This document shows, piece by piece, positions 24,511 through 36,400 of a DNA stretch of 64,000 nucleotides. Every line of letters begins with the position of its first letter. Positions within the stretch are counted from its first letter, which is position 1. Both the position numbers and the translations under genes were made by a program. This DNA comes from Malaya genurostris. Its lineage: Eukaryota; Arthropoda; Insecta; Diptera; Culicidae. Where the stretch lies: NCBI RefSeq assembly GCF_030247185.1, contig NC_080571.1:33840753-33904752 (forward strand), given 5' to 3'. Below the pieces are notes generated by a model. That model did no database searches. It saw only the letters and a program-made list of their open reading frames with translations, and was not told the origin of the DNA.

Positions 24511-25731
24511 TTATTCACCCTCATTCTTGTTTACGGCCGTATGCGATACGTTCGAAAGTATAGCAAATTCGTATTCCCGTTTACGTTCGAATCAATCACA
24601 ATTTTAAACATCGTACATGCATAAAAACAACGCCCATCCAATTTTAAACTATCAGTTCTGGTACAGATTTGAGTTGTAAATAAAAATCTTTGATATCATT
24701 TGTTATTTGACTTGTTTTTTTCACTGATTTTGTATCATCATGTTTGCTTACGTCCGTATCGACCATACGACGAACACATGCTTTCGAACGAATGCGAACA
24801 AGCCATTCTTGTTTTCACTCGAACGTGTACGTACGCGATTCCTGTGCAAAAGAAGGATCGGTAGCGCAGGTAGTTTTTTAAGGAAGATTCCAAGCATCAA
24901 GGAAGTGACGAATGCTACATAATAAATAAATATCGTACTCAGGACCAATTTTATTCAAGTCGGTAAATGAAATTTTCAAATTAAACTTCGTGCAAAGTAA
25001 AAAAAGCATTTGAAATAGCAGTCCGATCAGTAGTATCTGCGAAAAATATGTTGCATTTTTCTTGCAATTTTGTCATGTTTTCGATAGCCTACATATTTAT
25101 TTCATTGGTAAAATCATGCATTTAATATAAAATAAAGTATGTTTACCCATGGCGTATTTTCCATGAAGTACTTAATAGATGCAAAATTGATGCGTAAAAA
25201 CTTTGAACCTCGCATATATTCAAAGGCTCCCCAGAAAAAAACAGCATTTTACTATACTGCTATGCTTTCTAAATGATTTATGCAAAACACAAATTTATGA
25301 TTTGATTACAAATCACCTTTAGATTCGAAAATAATTTTGTTAGAGTTCGGTTAAACTTTTTTCAATGTGTTCGAACGGTTGATTCGCAACATTAAACTGA
25401 CGAATCGAAACCACGGCATTTCGTCTATTCGTCCGTAAACGGGAATGGGACATTTCGTTCGTACGAATGATGTTCGAATACACGTTTCGTTTGAAACTAA
25501 AATGGCATACATTCTAGCGTTTCGCATATGGTTAATCACATGAATTGGATTGATTACATCAAGGCTTAGCATTTATTTTAAGAAGTTTACTGATATTTGA
25601 ATATTTTGTGGCAAACGAGTCGCGTTCGAATTCATTCGAGTGAAAACAAGAATGGCTTATTCGTATTCGTTCGAAAGTACCCGTTCGTCGTATTGCGGAT
25701 ACGGACGTAAACAAGAATGAGGGTGATTATT
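24511..25731. mobile_element. Inverted-repeat element with several copies of its terminal repeat
   Basis: The left end ATTCACCCTCATTCTTGTTTACG faces its complement at the right. A longer arm containing CCATTCTTGTTTTCACTCGA occurs at 24745-24840 and, inverted, at 25615-25715. A further related stretch lies at 25415-25480. It may be two related elements nested or abutting. No protein was recognised. Confidence 0.55.
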
Positions 25732-25838
25732 ATTTGGTTTTTATGCTTCCTGTATAACTGATGTGGCACAGCCACATAACCGAAGTCAAGATGAACCGAA
25801 ACCGTCGGAAGCGGTGGCCTCTTGCATACAAACCTGTA

Positions 25839-27802
25839 CACCCAAACCTCCGTTTACGAACACTTTTTATACGTTACCTCTTTTTACGTACCTCTTTTTA
25901 CGAACCAAATCCCAAATAACGTAATCTTTTTTTTACGAGCCAAATCCCAAATAACGTAAACTTTTTTTACGAACCTACTTCGTAAAAGGAGGTTTTGTCA
26001 TTCATCGAAAGCTATTTCCATGGAAACTACTATAATATGGGTATTTTTGGAACGGGTTTAAAGAGTAGATTCCGGAATATGATGTTTGAGGTATTTTGGA
26101 AATCCAAGATGGCGACTTCCGGTTGATTGATATTCCTTGAAAACCCATGCAAAATGGGTATTTTCGGAACGGAATTGATGAGTAGATGTCGGAAAATGAT
26201 GTCGGAAAAGTAGTTCTGAATTCCAAGATGTCGACTTCCGGTTTGTTGATATTCCTTGAGAACCCATGCAAAATGGGTATTTTCGGAACGGAATTGATGA
26301 GTAGATGTCAGAAAACGATGTTTGAAGTAGTTTTGAAATTCAAGATGGCGACTTCCGGTTTGTTGATATTCCTCGAAAATCCTTACAATATGGGTATTTT
26401 CGGAACGTGGTTAATGAGTAGATATCGGAAAACGATATTTGAGGTGGTTCTTAAATCCAAGATGGCGACTTCCGGTTGATTGATATTCCTCGAAAACCCT
26501 TACAATATGGGTATTTTCGGAACGAGGTTAATGAGTAGATGTCGGGAAACGATATTTGAGGTGGTTCTTAAATCCAAGATGGCGACTTCCGGTTGATTGA
26601 TATTCCTCGAAAACCCTTACAATATGGGTATTTTCGGAACGAGGTTAATGAGTAGATGTCGGGAAACGATATTTGAGGTGGTTTTTAAATCCAAGATGTC
26701 AACTTCCGGTTTATCGATATTCCTTGAAAATCCTTGCAATATGGGTATCTTCGGAACGGAATTGATGAGTAGATGTCGGAAAATGATGTTTGTAGTGGTT
26801 CTGAAATCCGAGATGGCGACTTCCGGTTTGTTGATATTTCTTAAAAACCCTTACAATATGGAAGTCGACATCTTGGATTTAAAAACCACCTCGAATATCG
26901 TTTCCCGACATCTACTCATTAACCCAGTTCCGAAAATACCCATATTGTAAGGGTTTTCGAGGAATATCAATCAACCGGAAGTCGCCATCTTGGATTTAAG
27001 AACCACTTCAAACATCGTTTTCCAACATCTACTCATCAATTCTGTTCCGAAGATACCCATATTGTAAGGGTTTTCAAGAAATATCAAGAAACCGGATGTC
27101 ATTATATTTGATGTTAGAACCACCTCAAACATCGTTTTCTGACATCTACTCATCAATCCCGTTTCGAAAATATCCATATTGTAAGGGTTTTCAAGAAATA
27201 TTAAGAAATCGGAAGTCGCCATCTTGGATTTCAGAACCACCTCAAACATCGTTTTCTGATATCTACTCATTAACCCCGTTCCGAAAATACCCATATTGTA
27301 AGAGTTTTCGAGGAATATCAACAAACCGGAAGTAGCCATCTTGAATTTTAAAACTACCTCAAACATCGTTTTTTGACATGTACTCATCAATTCCGTTCCG
27401 AAAATATCCATATTTTAAGGATTTTCAAGGAATATCAACAAACCAGAAGTCGCCATCTTGGATTTCAGAACCACTTCAAACATCTTTTTCCGACATCTAC
27501 TCATCAATTCCGTTCCGAAGATTGTTAGGGGTTTTAGGCAATCTCAATAAACCGGAAGCCGCCATCTTGGATTTTGAAACGAGCCCAAACATCATTTTCT
27601 TGCACTTACTCTTCAAATCCGTTCCGAAAATAAACATATGATGCGCGGTTTCCACAATAATCACACAAAACTTTTTTTACGAAGTAAATTCCAAATAACG
27701 TAAACTTTTTTTACGAACCAAATCCCAAATAACGTAAACTTTTTTTTACGAACTACCTCTTTTTACGAACCCCCGTTTAGTTCGTAAATGGAGGTTTCGG
27801 TG
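25839..27802. mobile_element. TA-flanked inverted-repeat element built of 117-bp satellite
   Basis: The ends CACCSAAACCTCCRTTTACG are inverted copies flanked by TA (25837-25838 and 27803-27804). Inside each end is AT-rich sequence repeating CCAAATCCCAAATAACGTAA. The core is a tandem satellite in one orientation followed by the same satellite inverted. It splits an older dispersed repeat. No transposase is encoded. Confidence 0.85.
26030..27650. repeat. Head-to-head arrays of a 117-bp tandem repeat
   Basis: The landmark ATGGGTATTTTCGGAACG recurs every 116-119 bp about seven times on the + strand (26037-26745), then about seven times on the minus strand to 27650; the turn lies near 26862. Each unit contains CCAAGATGGCGACTTCCGG. 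Because 117 is 39 codons, long frames open on both strands, but they are by-products. Confidence 0.93.
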
Positions 27803-28189
27803 TATTCGCCTCGTTTGCCCGGTCTACTCTAAGCTAGGTTTCCTTGCTTTAGTTCGGTCCGAACGAGTGGTAGCGAGGTCGGACAGCACACGAATCAAAT
27901 CGATGTGGCAAAGCCGCTTTAGATATTTTTTCACTTAGTAAACGGAAAATACCACATACATTTGCTTGGTAGATACAGTTATGCAATTGCGTTGATGTTT
28001 AGTGGCTAATGGTCAATAAGTTTCCTTGGGAACTCTGTTCTTAGGTTCATGAATCAATCTTTATTCAAGAGTACAAGAATCAATCTTTCAAGAAGTACAA
28101 TTGTATGTCAACTAAATGGGCGTTAACGTATTATAATTCATTTGTGTTTAATTTAAATAAATTCCAATTATAATATTAAGACAATTGCA

Positions 28190-28372
28190 GGAATCGGTGA
28201 AATGACCTTTTCGGCGAAATGACTCTTTCGGCGAAATGCAATTCGGTTAAGTGACCCATTCGGCGAAATGTCATTCGGCGAAATGACCCTTTCGGCGAAA
28301 TGACTTTCGGCGAAATGACTTTCGGCGAAATGACTTCCGGCGAAATGGCTTTCGACGAAATGACCCTGATCC
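28190..28372. repeat. Minisatellite of TTCGGCGAAATGAC units
   Basis: About ten tandem units of 13-18 bp around the core TTCGGCGAAATGAC. Related short stretches lie at 21740-21800 and 24460-24495. Units are adjacent and variable in length, so this is not a CRISPR array. Confidence 0.9.
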
Positions 28373-28696
28373 GATTCCGCTTGTCCCTACGTAACACTAA
28401 TAAACTAATCATAAAAATAGTACCTAGTAATGTATTCAAACTGTTCGTCTTGAACGGTTTCAATTTCGAACAAATCTTATTAGTATTTCGATTATAATCA
28501 AACAAAACCAGCAGACATCACTGCTTCGTCTTGAATCACACCACACCATACGAAGTGTAGTGAAATGTACATAAGCTTGATGATATTGAATTGATAAACC
28601 AGCTTTTATGCGTATTAGATTTAATTTATTGTGCATCGCATTTTTGTTTAATATGTAGTAAAATCAATCATGTTCAATGTGATAGTGGGACTTTAT

Positions 28697-28939
28697 TGTA
28701 GAAAAAACTGTACGGGACCAGATCCGAAAGGGGAAGACACCGACTAGATAATTTCACTACAGACTAATATCTCGATTAGCATCCACTATACAGTGCACAA
28801 AAGGAGTTTTTTCGGGGAGTTTTGAATAAGCACTTCCAAGTTTGTTAACTCTCAAATTAGAACTCAACACACTTGCCAGTTGTTTTATTTTCTTATTTTA
28901 ATCTTTCGAAGTTTCTGTACTCTTAATTTAATGCTAGCA
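28697..28939 (-). repeat. Left (3') LTR of the gypsy relic
   Basis: The stretch 28730-28939 matches 37570-37791 at high identity with small indels, sharing for example CAGTGCACAAAAGGAGTT. The outer part 28697-28729 is assigned by the TGTAG start only. Confidence 0.6.
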
Positions 28940-28959
28940 TATTCAAACCAACTATACCA

Positions 28960-29340
28960 TTACATTTCAAAATCCTTAAAACATTTTGTCTGCTTAATTC
29001 TTTTCGATCCTCGTAGACACTCGATAGCCGTATTGTCGGCTTTTCTATTCCTTTGTATTTTCCTTTTCATGCTTTCCTCTGGGAAATCCCGAAACTCTTC
29101 CTTTAGATCGTTCAATGAAAACGTATCCATGGGTTCACTGAATGCGTGAATATCGCAGCTTTGCATCCCCAACTGATTCTTTTCAGCTGGTATCGAATTT
29201 AAATTTTCTGTATTATCCTGTTTATGGCTGGCATTGATCGGAACATTCGGCCGAACCATTAAGTTCGGATTTATAAAGGTCCTGAGCTGAGTGCGATGTG
29301 CGAGAACGAAAACATTTTCAATTTGTATCTGAAATATATT
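28960..29340 (-). pseudogene. Possible pol C-terminal tail of the gypsy relic
   Basis: The minus strand reads VFVLAHRTQLRTFINPN then MVRPNVPINASHK and a lysine-rich tail ending KCFKDFEM. Its place directly before the 3' LTR and the H.TQLR pattern, similar to the end of gypsy integrases, suggest the polyprotein tail. No catalytic motif is present, so the assignment is tentative. Confidence 0.35.
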
Positions 29341-30091
29341 TACAAAAATACTTTTACAACAGGATTATAAGCAGTACATTCAAAGACTTTCATATTTCGT
29401 TCTATATAATTAATTAGAGAAAATGAATTGTAAAGAGGATCATCATCAGGGATTAAAACATTGAACAAAACAAACCAAACCGTATAGTCAAATAAATATC
29501 CTTGATCTTAATTACTATATCGATTCCACCATACAACCTCCGTCCACTTAAAGGAACTTTCAAGCAATAACAAATAAATGTAACACTTCAAGTAAACAAA
29601 TTCTAAGTTCACACAGATGAAAAGCCTAGTCTTTCTTTCCATTCAGAAGAAATATTTTGTTCAGTTAAATTTCTCATGTTATTACAGCTCCACAGTTATC
29701 AAACAAGAATTCGTTTGCTGCCATTTTGCCGTACCAATAAACAAAAAAAGTGTGCTTTATTACTTTGATATTGAATTCCATCGAGAAATCACTGTTAATA
29801 TTTAAAGTGTGTATAATATCGTATTCTATGGTAACAGTATTCCATAACAATTTACCAATAACTGAACTTCTATTAAAGCTGTTTACTTGAACAGTTTTCT
29901 CTAAATAAAATTATCCAGTTTGATGTGGAAGCATAAAACTTTGTTCTACAAATTAGATAGAAATGGTTTCCGAAGTTTATCACAAAGATTTTTAAGTTGA
30001 CTTTTTCATAAAACTTCTCTAATAATGTGAGATGAGAACCATTTATTGCAACAATTTGTTTGCCAGGTTTATGTGAAGTTTTATATAAATG

Positions 30092-30780
30092 CGAAAGCTA
30101 TAGATCTTTATTCATTGCCATTGAAGAATTTCCCCGTTGTATTTTCTTTTGTATACCATTAATTTTGACGTTTGTCAAAGGAGGACTACCAATATTACTT
30201 GAAGAAGAAGCATGTATACCTGACCATTTATCTACCTCCGAAACAACGTCCAATTTCAAATTTAAGTTCTCTGGGTTCACATGCTCGAGGTCAGATATGC
30301 TTCCCTTATCGCTATCAGGGTTAAAATTTCTGGCAAAGGCCTCGTCGCTATTAACAGAAAACGATGTAGTCATTTCCCAAGTCAAAAGAATCTTTTCAGC
30401 TAAAACGACTGTTAATTTATACTCATTTAGCAATCTTCTCCGTAAATCATCATTTAGCACACCTGCCACAATCCTGTCTAATATAGCTGTCTAATATAGA
30501 CTCATTTGGTTGTTGTTTACGAGTTTTGAATTTTAGACGCTGAATCATATCCAATTCACATTCATCAAAACTAGTAATCAAATTTGAAATTAGTTCATCT
30601 TACGGAACATTGTCAAAATATTCTACAGAATACATGAATTTTAATTGCTAGAAAATTACTGAGCCTCCATAACAATCTTTGCCATTTTCTATTCGGTTAG
30701 CAATAAAAAAATATTTCAACCTTTCGGCCCAACTTTTGAAGCAAGTACTTGTGTGATACGGCTCAATATTAACGAAAATG
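30092..30780 (-). pseudogene. Ty3/gypsy gag relic
   Basis: Minus strand: CFKSWAERLKYFFIANRIEN at about 30700-30760, then after stops and frameshifts ELDMIQRLKFKTRKQQPNES, ILD..AGVLNDDLRRRLLNEYKL and VVLAEKILLTWEM. This is the order of gypsy gag: W.ERL..YF..N, then F..RKQ..GES, then DRIV.G..D..LR..LL and the LE.A..I...E helix. Several stops and frame changes make it non-functional. The longest open part is 30098-30469. Confidence 0.75.
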
Positions 30781-31019
30781 TTCGTCACTCACCGAAACAC
30801 TATCGGTATACAGGCCCACCAAAAGGCTGGAAAATTTTATGAACTGCTCTGCACTGATGAGTCAAAGACGAAACGTAAAAATAATAAAAACGGTTATGTG
30901 CCCTAGCACAAAATTTGGCTAACCCCTAAATGAATTTATATCCGATTTTTATTATTCGCCAACCTTAGCGAAAATGTTGTCTTCTGGTCGCACTGCCTTT
31001 ATCGACACTAACTCAGCAG

Positions 31020-31418
31020 CAGAGATGTCAGATTTTTTCATAGGAAATCTGTATTACTCTGTATAAAAAATCAGTATTATCTGTATTCACTAATAAAATT
31101 AAATATTAACAATAAAATGATGTTCAAAGATGTTAGTCCAACACATTATGGCTGTAGAAATGTATATTCGATGAGCAATAATTCTTTCCATCTGTCTGTT
31201 GGAACAGAAAGATCAAATTCCACAAAAGGCATTTAATTCCAAGACGTTGCTTCTTGTCACTGCATTCAAACACTAATAGTTTGATCATACGAAAAAGCTT
31301 TTTTTTTACTTCTTATGAAATCCGTATTAAATTTAGAAAATCTGTACCAAATCTGTATTCTGTATGCGTATGTTAAAATCTGCATAATACAGATAAATCT
31401 GTATAAATGGCATCTCTG
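31020..31418. mobile_element. hAT-like MITE (399 bp)
   Basis: The ends CAGAGATGTC and GGCATCTCTG are inverted. They are flanked by CTCAGCAG (31012-31019) and CTAAGCAG (31419-31426), an 8-bp duplication with one mismatch. The interior repeats TCTGTATT-type motifs and has no coding capacity. Confidence 0.75.
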
Positions 31419-31458
31419 CTAAGCAGTTGAGAGAAGTAAAATCCACCACACTGCTTTC

Positions 31459-32142
31459 ATTCAGTAATAGCCGTTCAACCGAGAAGGTTGTGTATAGAAG
31501 CGTACAGTTTGATAACGCTGGTTGGTTTACACGCGTTAAATACGACAACGGTTGAACTACAGGTGGAGACCTGTTGGCAGCAGCCGTTAAAACGTAAAAT
31601 CGTGCTGCATAAGAGAGCCCTAGTGCTGGGCCAAGCTGGTGAAGGAAACAACAAAGGGCGTTTCCCAAGCTCTACCCAGGCCACAATATACAGCCACAAG
31701 TGCTGAGCAGGAGAGTGCAAAGGCACATTGAAGAAGAAGAGTGCAAAGGCACACAGAAGCAGGAGAGTGCAAAAGCACACCGGTGCGAAGGCACTTCGGT
31801 GCAGAAGCATATCGGTGCGGAGCACAAGGAAGAAGGAGACAAGACAATTCGGTCTTTCCACTGCCATACAACACGCAGGTATACACCGGTGACCTGCGCT
31901 GGTTGCAGCTGGCGAAGACAAAAGTAAATCGGAAATCGAGTGGTGCTGGATGTCAGGTAGCAGTAGCATCACATCCAACAATCAGCATCCAACAAGAACA
32001 TCTAGAGCAACGAGGATCTACACGGCAGTGCAACGGAGATAGACAACAATTTCAAGGTAGAAGTTTTTTCTTTTCCTTTTGATTGAGTACTGTGTAGTGT
32101 TGGTTTCAAATTTTATTTTAAAGTTTAGTTAAAAATTTTAAT
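31459..32142 (+). promoter_or_regulatory. 5' UTR of the I-group element with short repeats
   Basis: Begins TTCAGT-like, where internal RNA polymerase II promoters of insect LINEs start (family knowledge). At 31710-31820 it repeats GAGTGCAAAGGCACA-type units (GTGCNNNRGCAC palindromic cores) several times. Frames on both strands here lack any family feature. Confidence 0.55.
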
Positions 32143-33435
32143 GTGATGGATGAATCCATGGACGTAAATCCTAGCATGAATCCTATACCCCCACGAACGA
32201 AAAAATATCAGGAGAGCTCTTCTGGGCCTTGGATAGTCTTTTTTAGACGTATATCAAAGCCATTAAACATTTACCAAATTTCTAAAGGTTTGACATCACG
32301 ATACTCTTCAATCAAAGAGATCATAAAAGTAAATAACGATAAAATTCGTGTTGTGGTAAATAATTTGAAACACGCGAATGATATTGTCTCTTCGGAACAT
32401 TTCAATAAAGAGTATAAAGTTTACATACCCTCCAAAGATGTCGAAATTGACGGTGTTGTTACCGAAGCGAGTCTTTCGGTAGATGATTTACTCAAGCATG
32501 GTGTTGGTCGTTTCAAGAACTCTATGCTTGAGGGTGTGAAAATACTGGAGTGCAAACAACTGTACTCAGTAGTTTATGAAGAGGGAAAAAAAGTTTATCG
32601 CCCATCAGACTCGTTTCGAGTGACATTTGCCGGATCTGCGTTGCCGTCCCATGTCTATGTCGATAAAATTCGCCTCCCTGTTCGGCTTTTTGTTCCAAAT
32701 GTAATGAATTGTACGAACTGCAAAAAATTCGGACACACAGCTACTTACTGTAGCAATAAACCAAAATGTATTAAGTGTGAAGGACCTCATAAAGATAATG
32801 ATTGCAACAAGGAAATTGAAAAATGTATTTATTGTGGGGAAAGTCCTCATGAAGATATTTCAGTATGCACTGCATTTAAAGTGCACAAAGACAAAATTAA
32901 GCTTTCTTTAAAAGCACGGTCTAAGCGCACATATGCAGAAATGCTTAAAACGGTCATTGATGTCCCCCCTTTGGAAACCGAAAACGGGTTTTCAAATCTA
33001 GAGGAAACAGAGGACTCTGACTCTGACGAAAATAGTGAAGGTGATTCGTTTATCACTACCCAAGGGTCAGTTAAGAGAAAGAAGTCTTCTTCCAAATTAC
33101 CAAAAAAGACACCTAAAGTTTCATCTTCAAAAAAAGATCCCCGTGTTAAACAAAAAAAGTCAAAACCAAAGACTGTGCCTCCTGGTTTGTCAAATTCACA
33201 AACCAATCCAGGAGCTAGCACAGAAAAAGGTAATAATCCTGTGGGCTCCATTTCACAGCCACCAACAGGATTACTGAAGTTTTCGGAAATTGTTGAATGG
33301 ATTTTCTCAGCATTCAATATATCTGAACCCTTAAAGACCCTCATAATGGCATTCCTTCCAATAGCTAGAAATTTTTTGAAGCAGTTATCAGCTCAATGGC
33401 CAATTGTCTCAGGTTTTGTATCTTTTGATGGATAA
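32143..33435 (+). CDS. ORF1 (gag-like) of the I-group element
   Basis: 430 aa, intact. The N-terminal half has the RRM-like fold region (GPWIVFFRRISKPLNIYQIS) followed by SFRVTFAGSALPSHVYVD. Three zinc knuckles occur at about residues 190-241: CTNCKKFGHTATYC, CIKCEGPHKDNDC and CIYCGESPHEDISVC. The C-terminal part is acidic, then lysine/serine-rich (SSKKDPRVKQKKSKPK), then hydrophobic. It should coat element RNA. The start could be either of two adjacent ATGs at 32143 and 32146. The stop TAA overlaps the ORF2 start. Confidence 0.92.
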   Translation: MMDESMDVNPSMNPIPPRTKKYQESSSGPWIVFFRRISKPLNIYQISKGLTSRYSSIKEIIKVNNDKIRVVVNNLKHANDIVSSEHFNKEYKVYIPSKDVEIDGVVTEASLSVDDLLKHGVGRFKNSMLEGVKILECKQLYSVVYEEGKKVYRPSDSFRVTFAGSALPSHVYVDKIRLPVRLFVPNVMNCTNCKKFGHTATYCSNKPKCIKCEGPHKDNDCNKEIEKCIYCGESPHEDISVCTAFKVHKDKIKLSLKARSKRTYAEMLKTVIDVPPLETENGFSNLEETEDSDSDENSEGDSFITTQGSVKRKKSSSKLPKKTPKVSSSKKDPRVKQKKSKPKTVPPGLSNSQTNPGASTEKGNNPVGSISQPPTGLLKFSEIVEWIFSAFNISEPLKTLIMAFLPIARNFLKQLSAQWPIVSGFVSFDG

Positions 33436-36400
33436 TTTATCATCCGCCGCAAATGATACAATCACTGTCCTGCAGTGGAATTGTCGAAGCATCATGCCAA
33501 AACTTGATTCATTTAAAATTTTATTGCATAGTCAAAAATGTGATGTATTTGCTTTATGCGAAACATGGCTTACTTCAAACATAGCTTTAAATTTTAATGA
33601 TTTTAACATTATACGTCTCGATAGAGACTCTCCGTATGGTGGAGTGCTTTTGGGAATTAAGAAATGCTGTTCCTTTTATAGATTAAACATTTCTTCAACT
33701 TCTAGTATAGAAGTTGTTGCTTGCCAAATAAACATTAAAGGCAAAGATATTTGCATAGCTTCGGTTTATATTCCTCCAAAAGCACAAGTTGGACAGCGAC
33801 AGCTTAATGAAATGGTTGAAGCCCTTCCTGCTCCACGATTGATTCTGGGGGATTTAAATTCGCACGGAATGATGTGGGGTTCCGTTTACAATGATAGCAG
33901 ATCATCTTTAATACAAAACATTTGTGACAATTTTAGCATGACGGTATTAAATATGGGTAGCATGACACGGATCCCAAGACCTCCTGCACGCCCAAGTGCA
34001 TTAGATCTATCTCTTTGCTCAACATCAATTCGACTAGATTGCACCTGGAAAATATTGCCTGATTTACACGGTAGCGATCATTTACCAATCATCATCTCAA
34101 TTAGCTGTAACAAATGTATTGCTAATTCAGCTAGTATTCCATATGATTTGACAAAAAATATCGACTGGATTAAATACCAAAGTAGAATTTCTAGTATTTT
34201 GAATTCAATGGAAGAGCTCCCTCCACTTGAAGAATATGACTTCCTCATTTGTTCGATTCTGGAGGCAGCAGAACAATCCCAAACTAAACGCTTTCCTGGG
34301 CCAACGACTAACAGAAGGCCTCCCAACCCCTGGTGGGACAAAGAGTGCTCAGAGGCTAAACTCGCAAAACAAAATGCTTGCAAGACGTTTCTAAAACGGG
34401 GAGGAGGAACTCCTCAGAATTTTGAAAAACTTATGGTTTTAGAAACCAAGTACAAGAGCATACTTCGAGCCAAAAAATGTAGCTATTGGAGACATTTTGT
34501 CGAAGGTTTGTCAAGAGAAACCTCAATGAGCACTCTTTGGAATACGGCCAGACGAATGAGGAATCGTAACGTGGGCAATGAGAGTGATGAATACTCGAAC
34601 CGATGGATATTTGACTTTGCTAGGAAAGTTTGCCCAGATTCTGTTCCTACGCAAAGCATTATACGGGAATCTCCTCCAAATAATGGTTTTATTAATAACC
34701 CATTTTCAATGATGGAATTTTCTATAGCACTCTTGTCTTGTAACAATAACGCCCCTGGGTTGGACAGAATTAAATTCAACTTGGTGAAGAATCTGCCCGA
34801 CCTCGCAAAAAGACGTTTGTTGGAATTGTTCAACAAGTTTCTTGAGCAAAATATTGTTCCGCCTGACTGGAGACAAGTGAAAGTTATCGCCATTCAAAAG
34901 CCGGGGAAACCAGCTTCCAATCACAACTCATATAGACCCATTGCGATGTTGTCCTGCATCAGAAAATTGTTCGAAAAAATTATTCTACGACGTCTCGACA
35001 CTTGGGTCGAGACGAACGGTTTGTTGTCAGATACTCAGTTTGGCTTCCGTAGAAATAAAGGGACGAATGATTGCCTTGCATTACTTTCGTCTGACATCCA
35101 AATTGCCTTCGCTCAAAAGCAACAAATGGCATCTGTATTTTTAGACATTAAAGGAGCATTTGATTCAGTTTCCATTGATGTTTGTCAGAGAAGTGCATGT
35201 ATTTTTCACATGGCGATTTGGCAACATTCAGAATTAGCTACATGGGTCTCCCGCAAGGCTCATGCCTCAGTCCGCTCCTCTATAATTTTTACGTGAATGA
35301 CATTGACAGCTGTCTAGTAACCCCATGTACACTAAGGCAATTGGCAGATGATGGCGTGGTTTCAGTTACTGGGCCCAAAGCTATTGATCTGCATAAACTA
35401 TTGCAAGATACCTTAGATAACTTGTCCGTTTGGGCTGTTCATCTTGGTATCGAATTCTCTGCGGAGAAAACAGAGTTAGTCGTCTTTTCAAGAAAGCATG
35501 ATCCCGCGCAGCTTCAGCTCCATATGATGGGAAGAATGATCCAACAGGTTTTAACTTTTAAATACCTCGGGGTGTGGTTCGATTCCAAATGCACGTGGGG
35601 AGGACACATTAGGTATCTGATAACGAAATGCCAACAAAGAGTAAATTTTCTTCGAACAATAACAGGATCTTGGTGGGGTTCTCATCCGCAAGATCTAATA
35701 AAATTGTATCAAACAACGATACTTTCAGTGATGGAATATGGATGCGTTTGTTTTCGTTCCGCTGCAAACTCTCATTTTATCAAACTTGAGCGAATTCAGT
35801 ACCGTTGTTTGCGAATTGCCTTAGGCTGCATGCACTCGACACATACAATGAGTCTTGAAGTTCTGGCGGGAGTTCTTCCATTAAAGAATCGATTTTGGGA
35901 GCTTTCATCACGCCTGCTAATAAGATGTGAGGTGCTGAATCCCATGGTAATTAATAATTTCGAACGACTAGTCGAGCTTCGATCTCAAACAAAATTTATG
36001 ACAGTATATTTTAACCATATGTCACAGGAAATCAACCCTTCAAGATATATTCCTATCCGTGTCAGCATCCTAAATGTACCTGACTCAACTTTATTTTTCG
36101 ATACATCCATGCAGCGTGAAGTGCGTGGAATCCCGGATCATCTACGCTCGACGGAAATCCCAAAAATTTTTTCAAGTAAGTTCAGGCATATTGACTCTGA
36201 GAAAATGTTTTACACGGACGGATCGCGAATTGAAGAAGCGACAGGGTTTGGTATGTTCAACAATAATGTTTCGGCCTCATTTAGGCTTCAAGAACCTGCA
36301 TCTGTTTATATAGCAGAGCTAGCAGCAGTTCATTATAGTTTGAGTGTAATCGTCACATTATCTCCAAACCATTATTTCCTCTTCAAAGATAGTCTGAGTG

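Noticed and set aside
26186..27411. Long frames repeating a 39-residue peptide on both strands
   Set aside because: They follow from the 117-bp satellite period; no family feature, and they exist on both strands.
28190..28372. Possible CRISPR-like array
   Set aside because: Units are contiguous and variable in length with no unique spacers; the host is eukaryotic.
31475..31981. 168-aa minus-strand frame
   Set aside because: It is antisense to the 5' UTR of the I-group LINE and has no conserved content.
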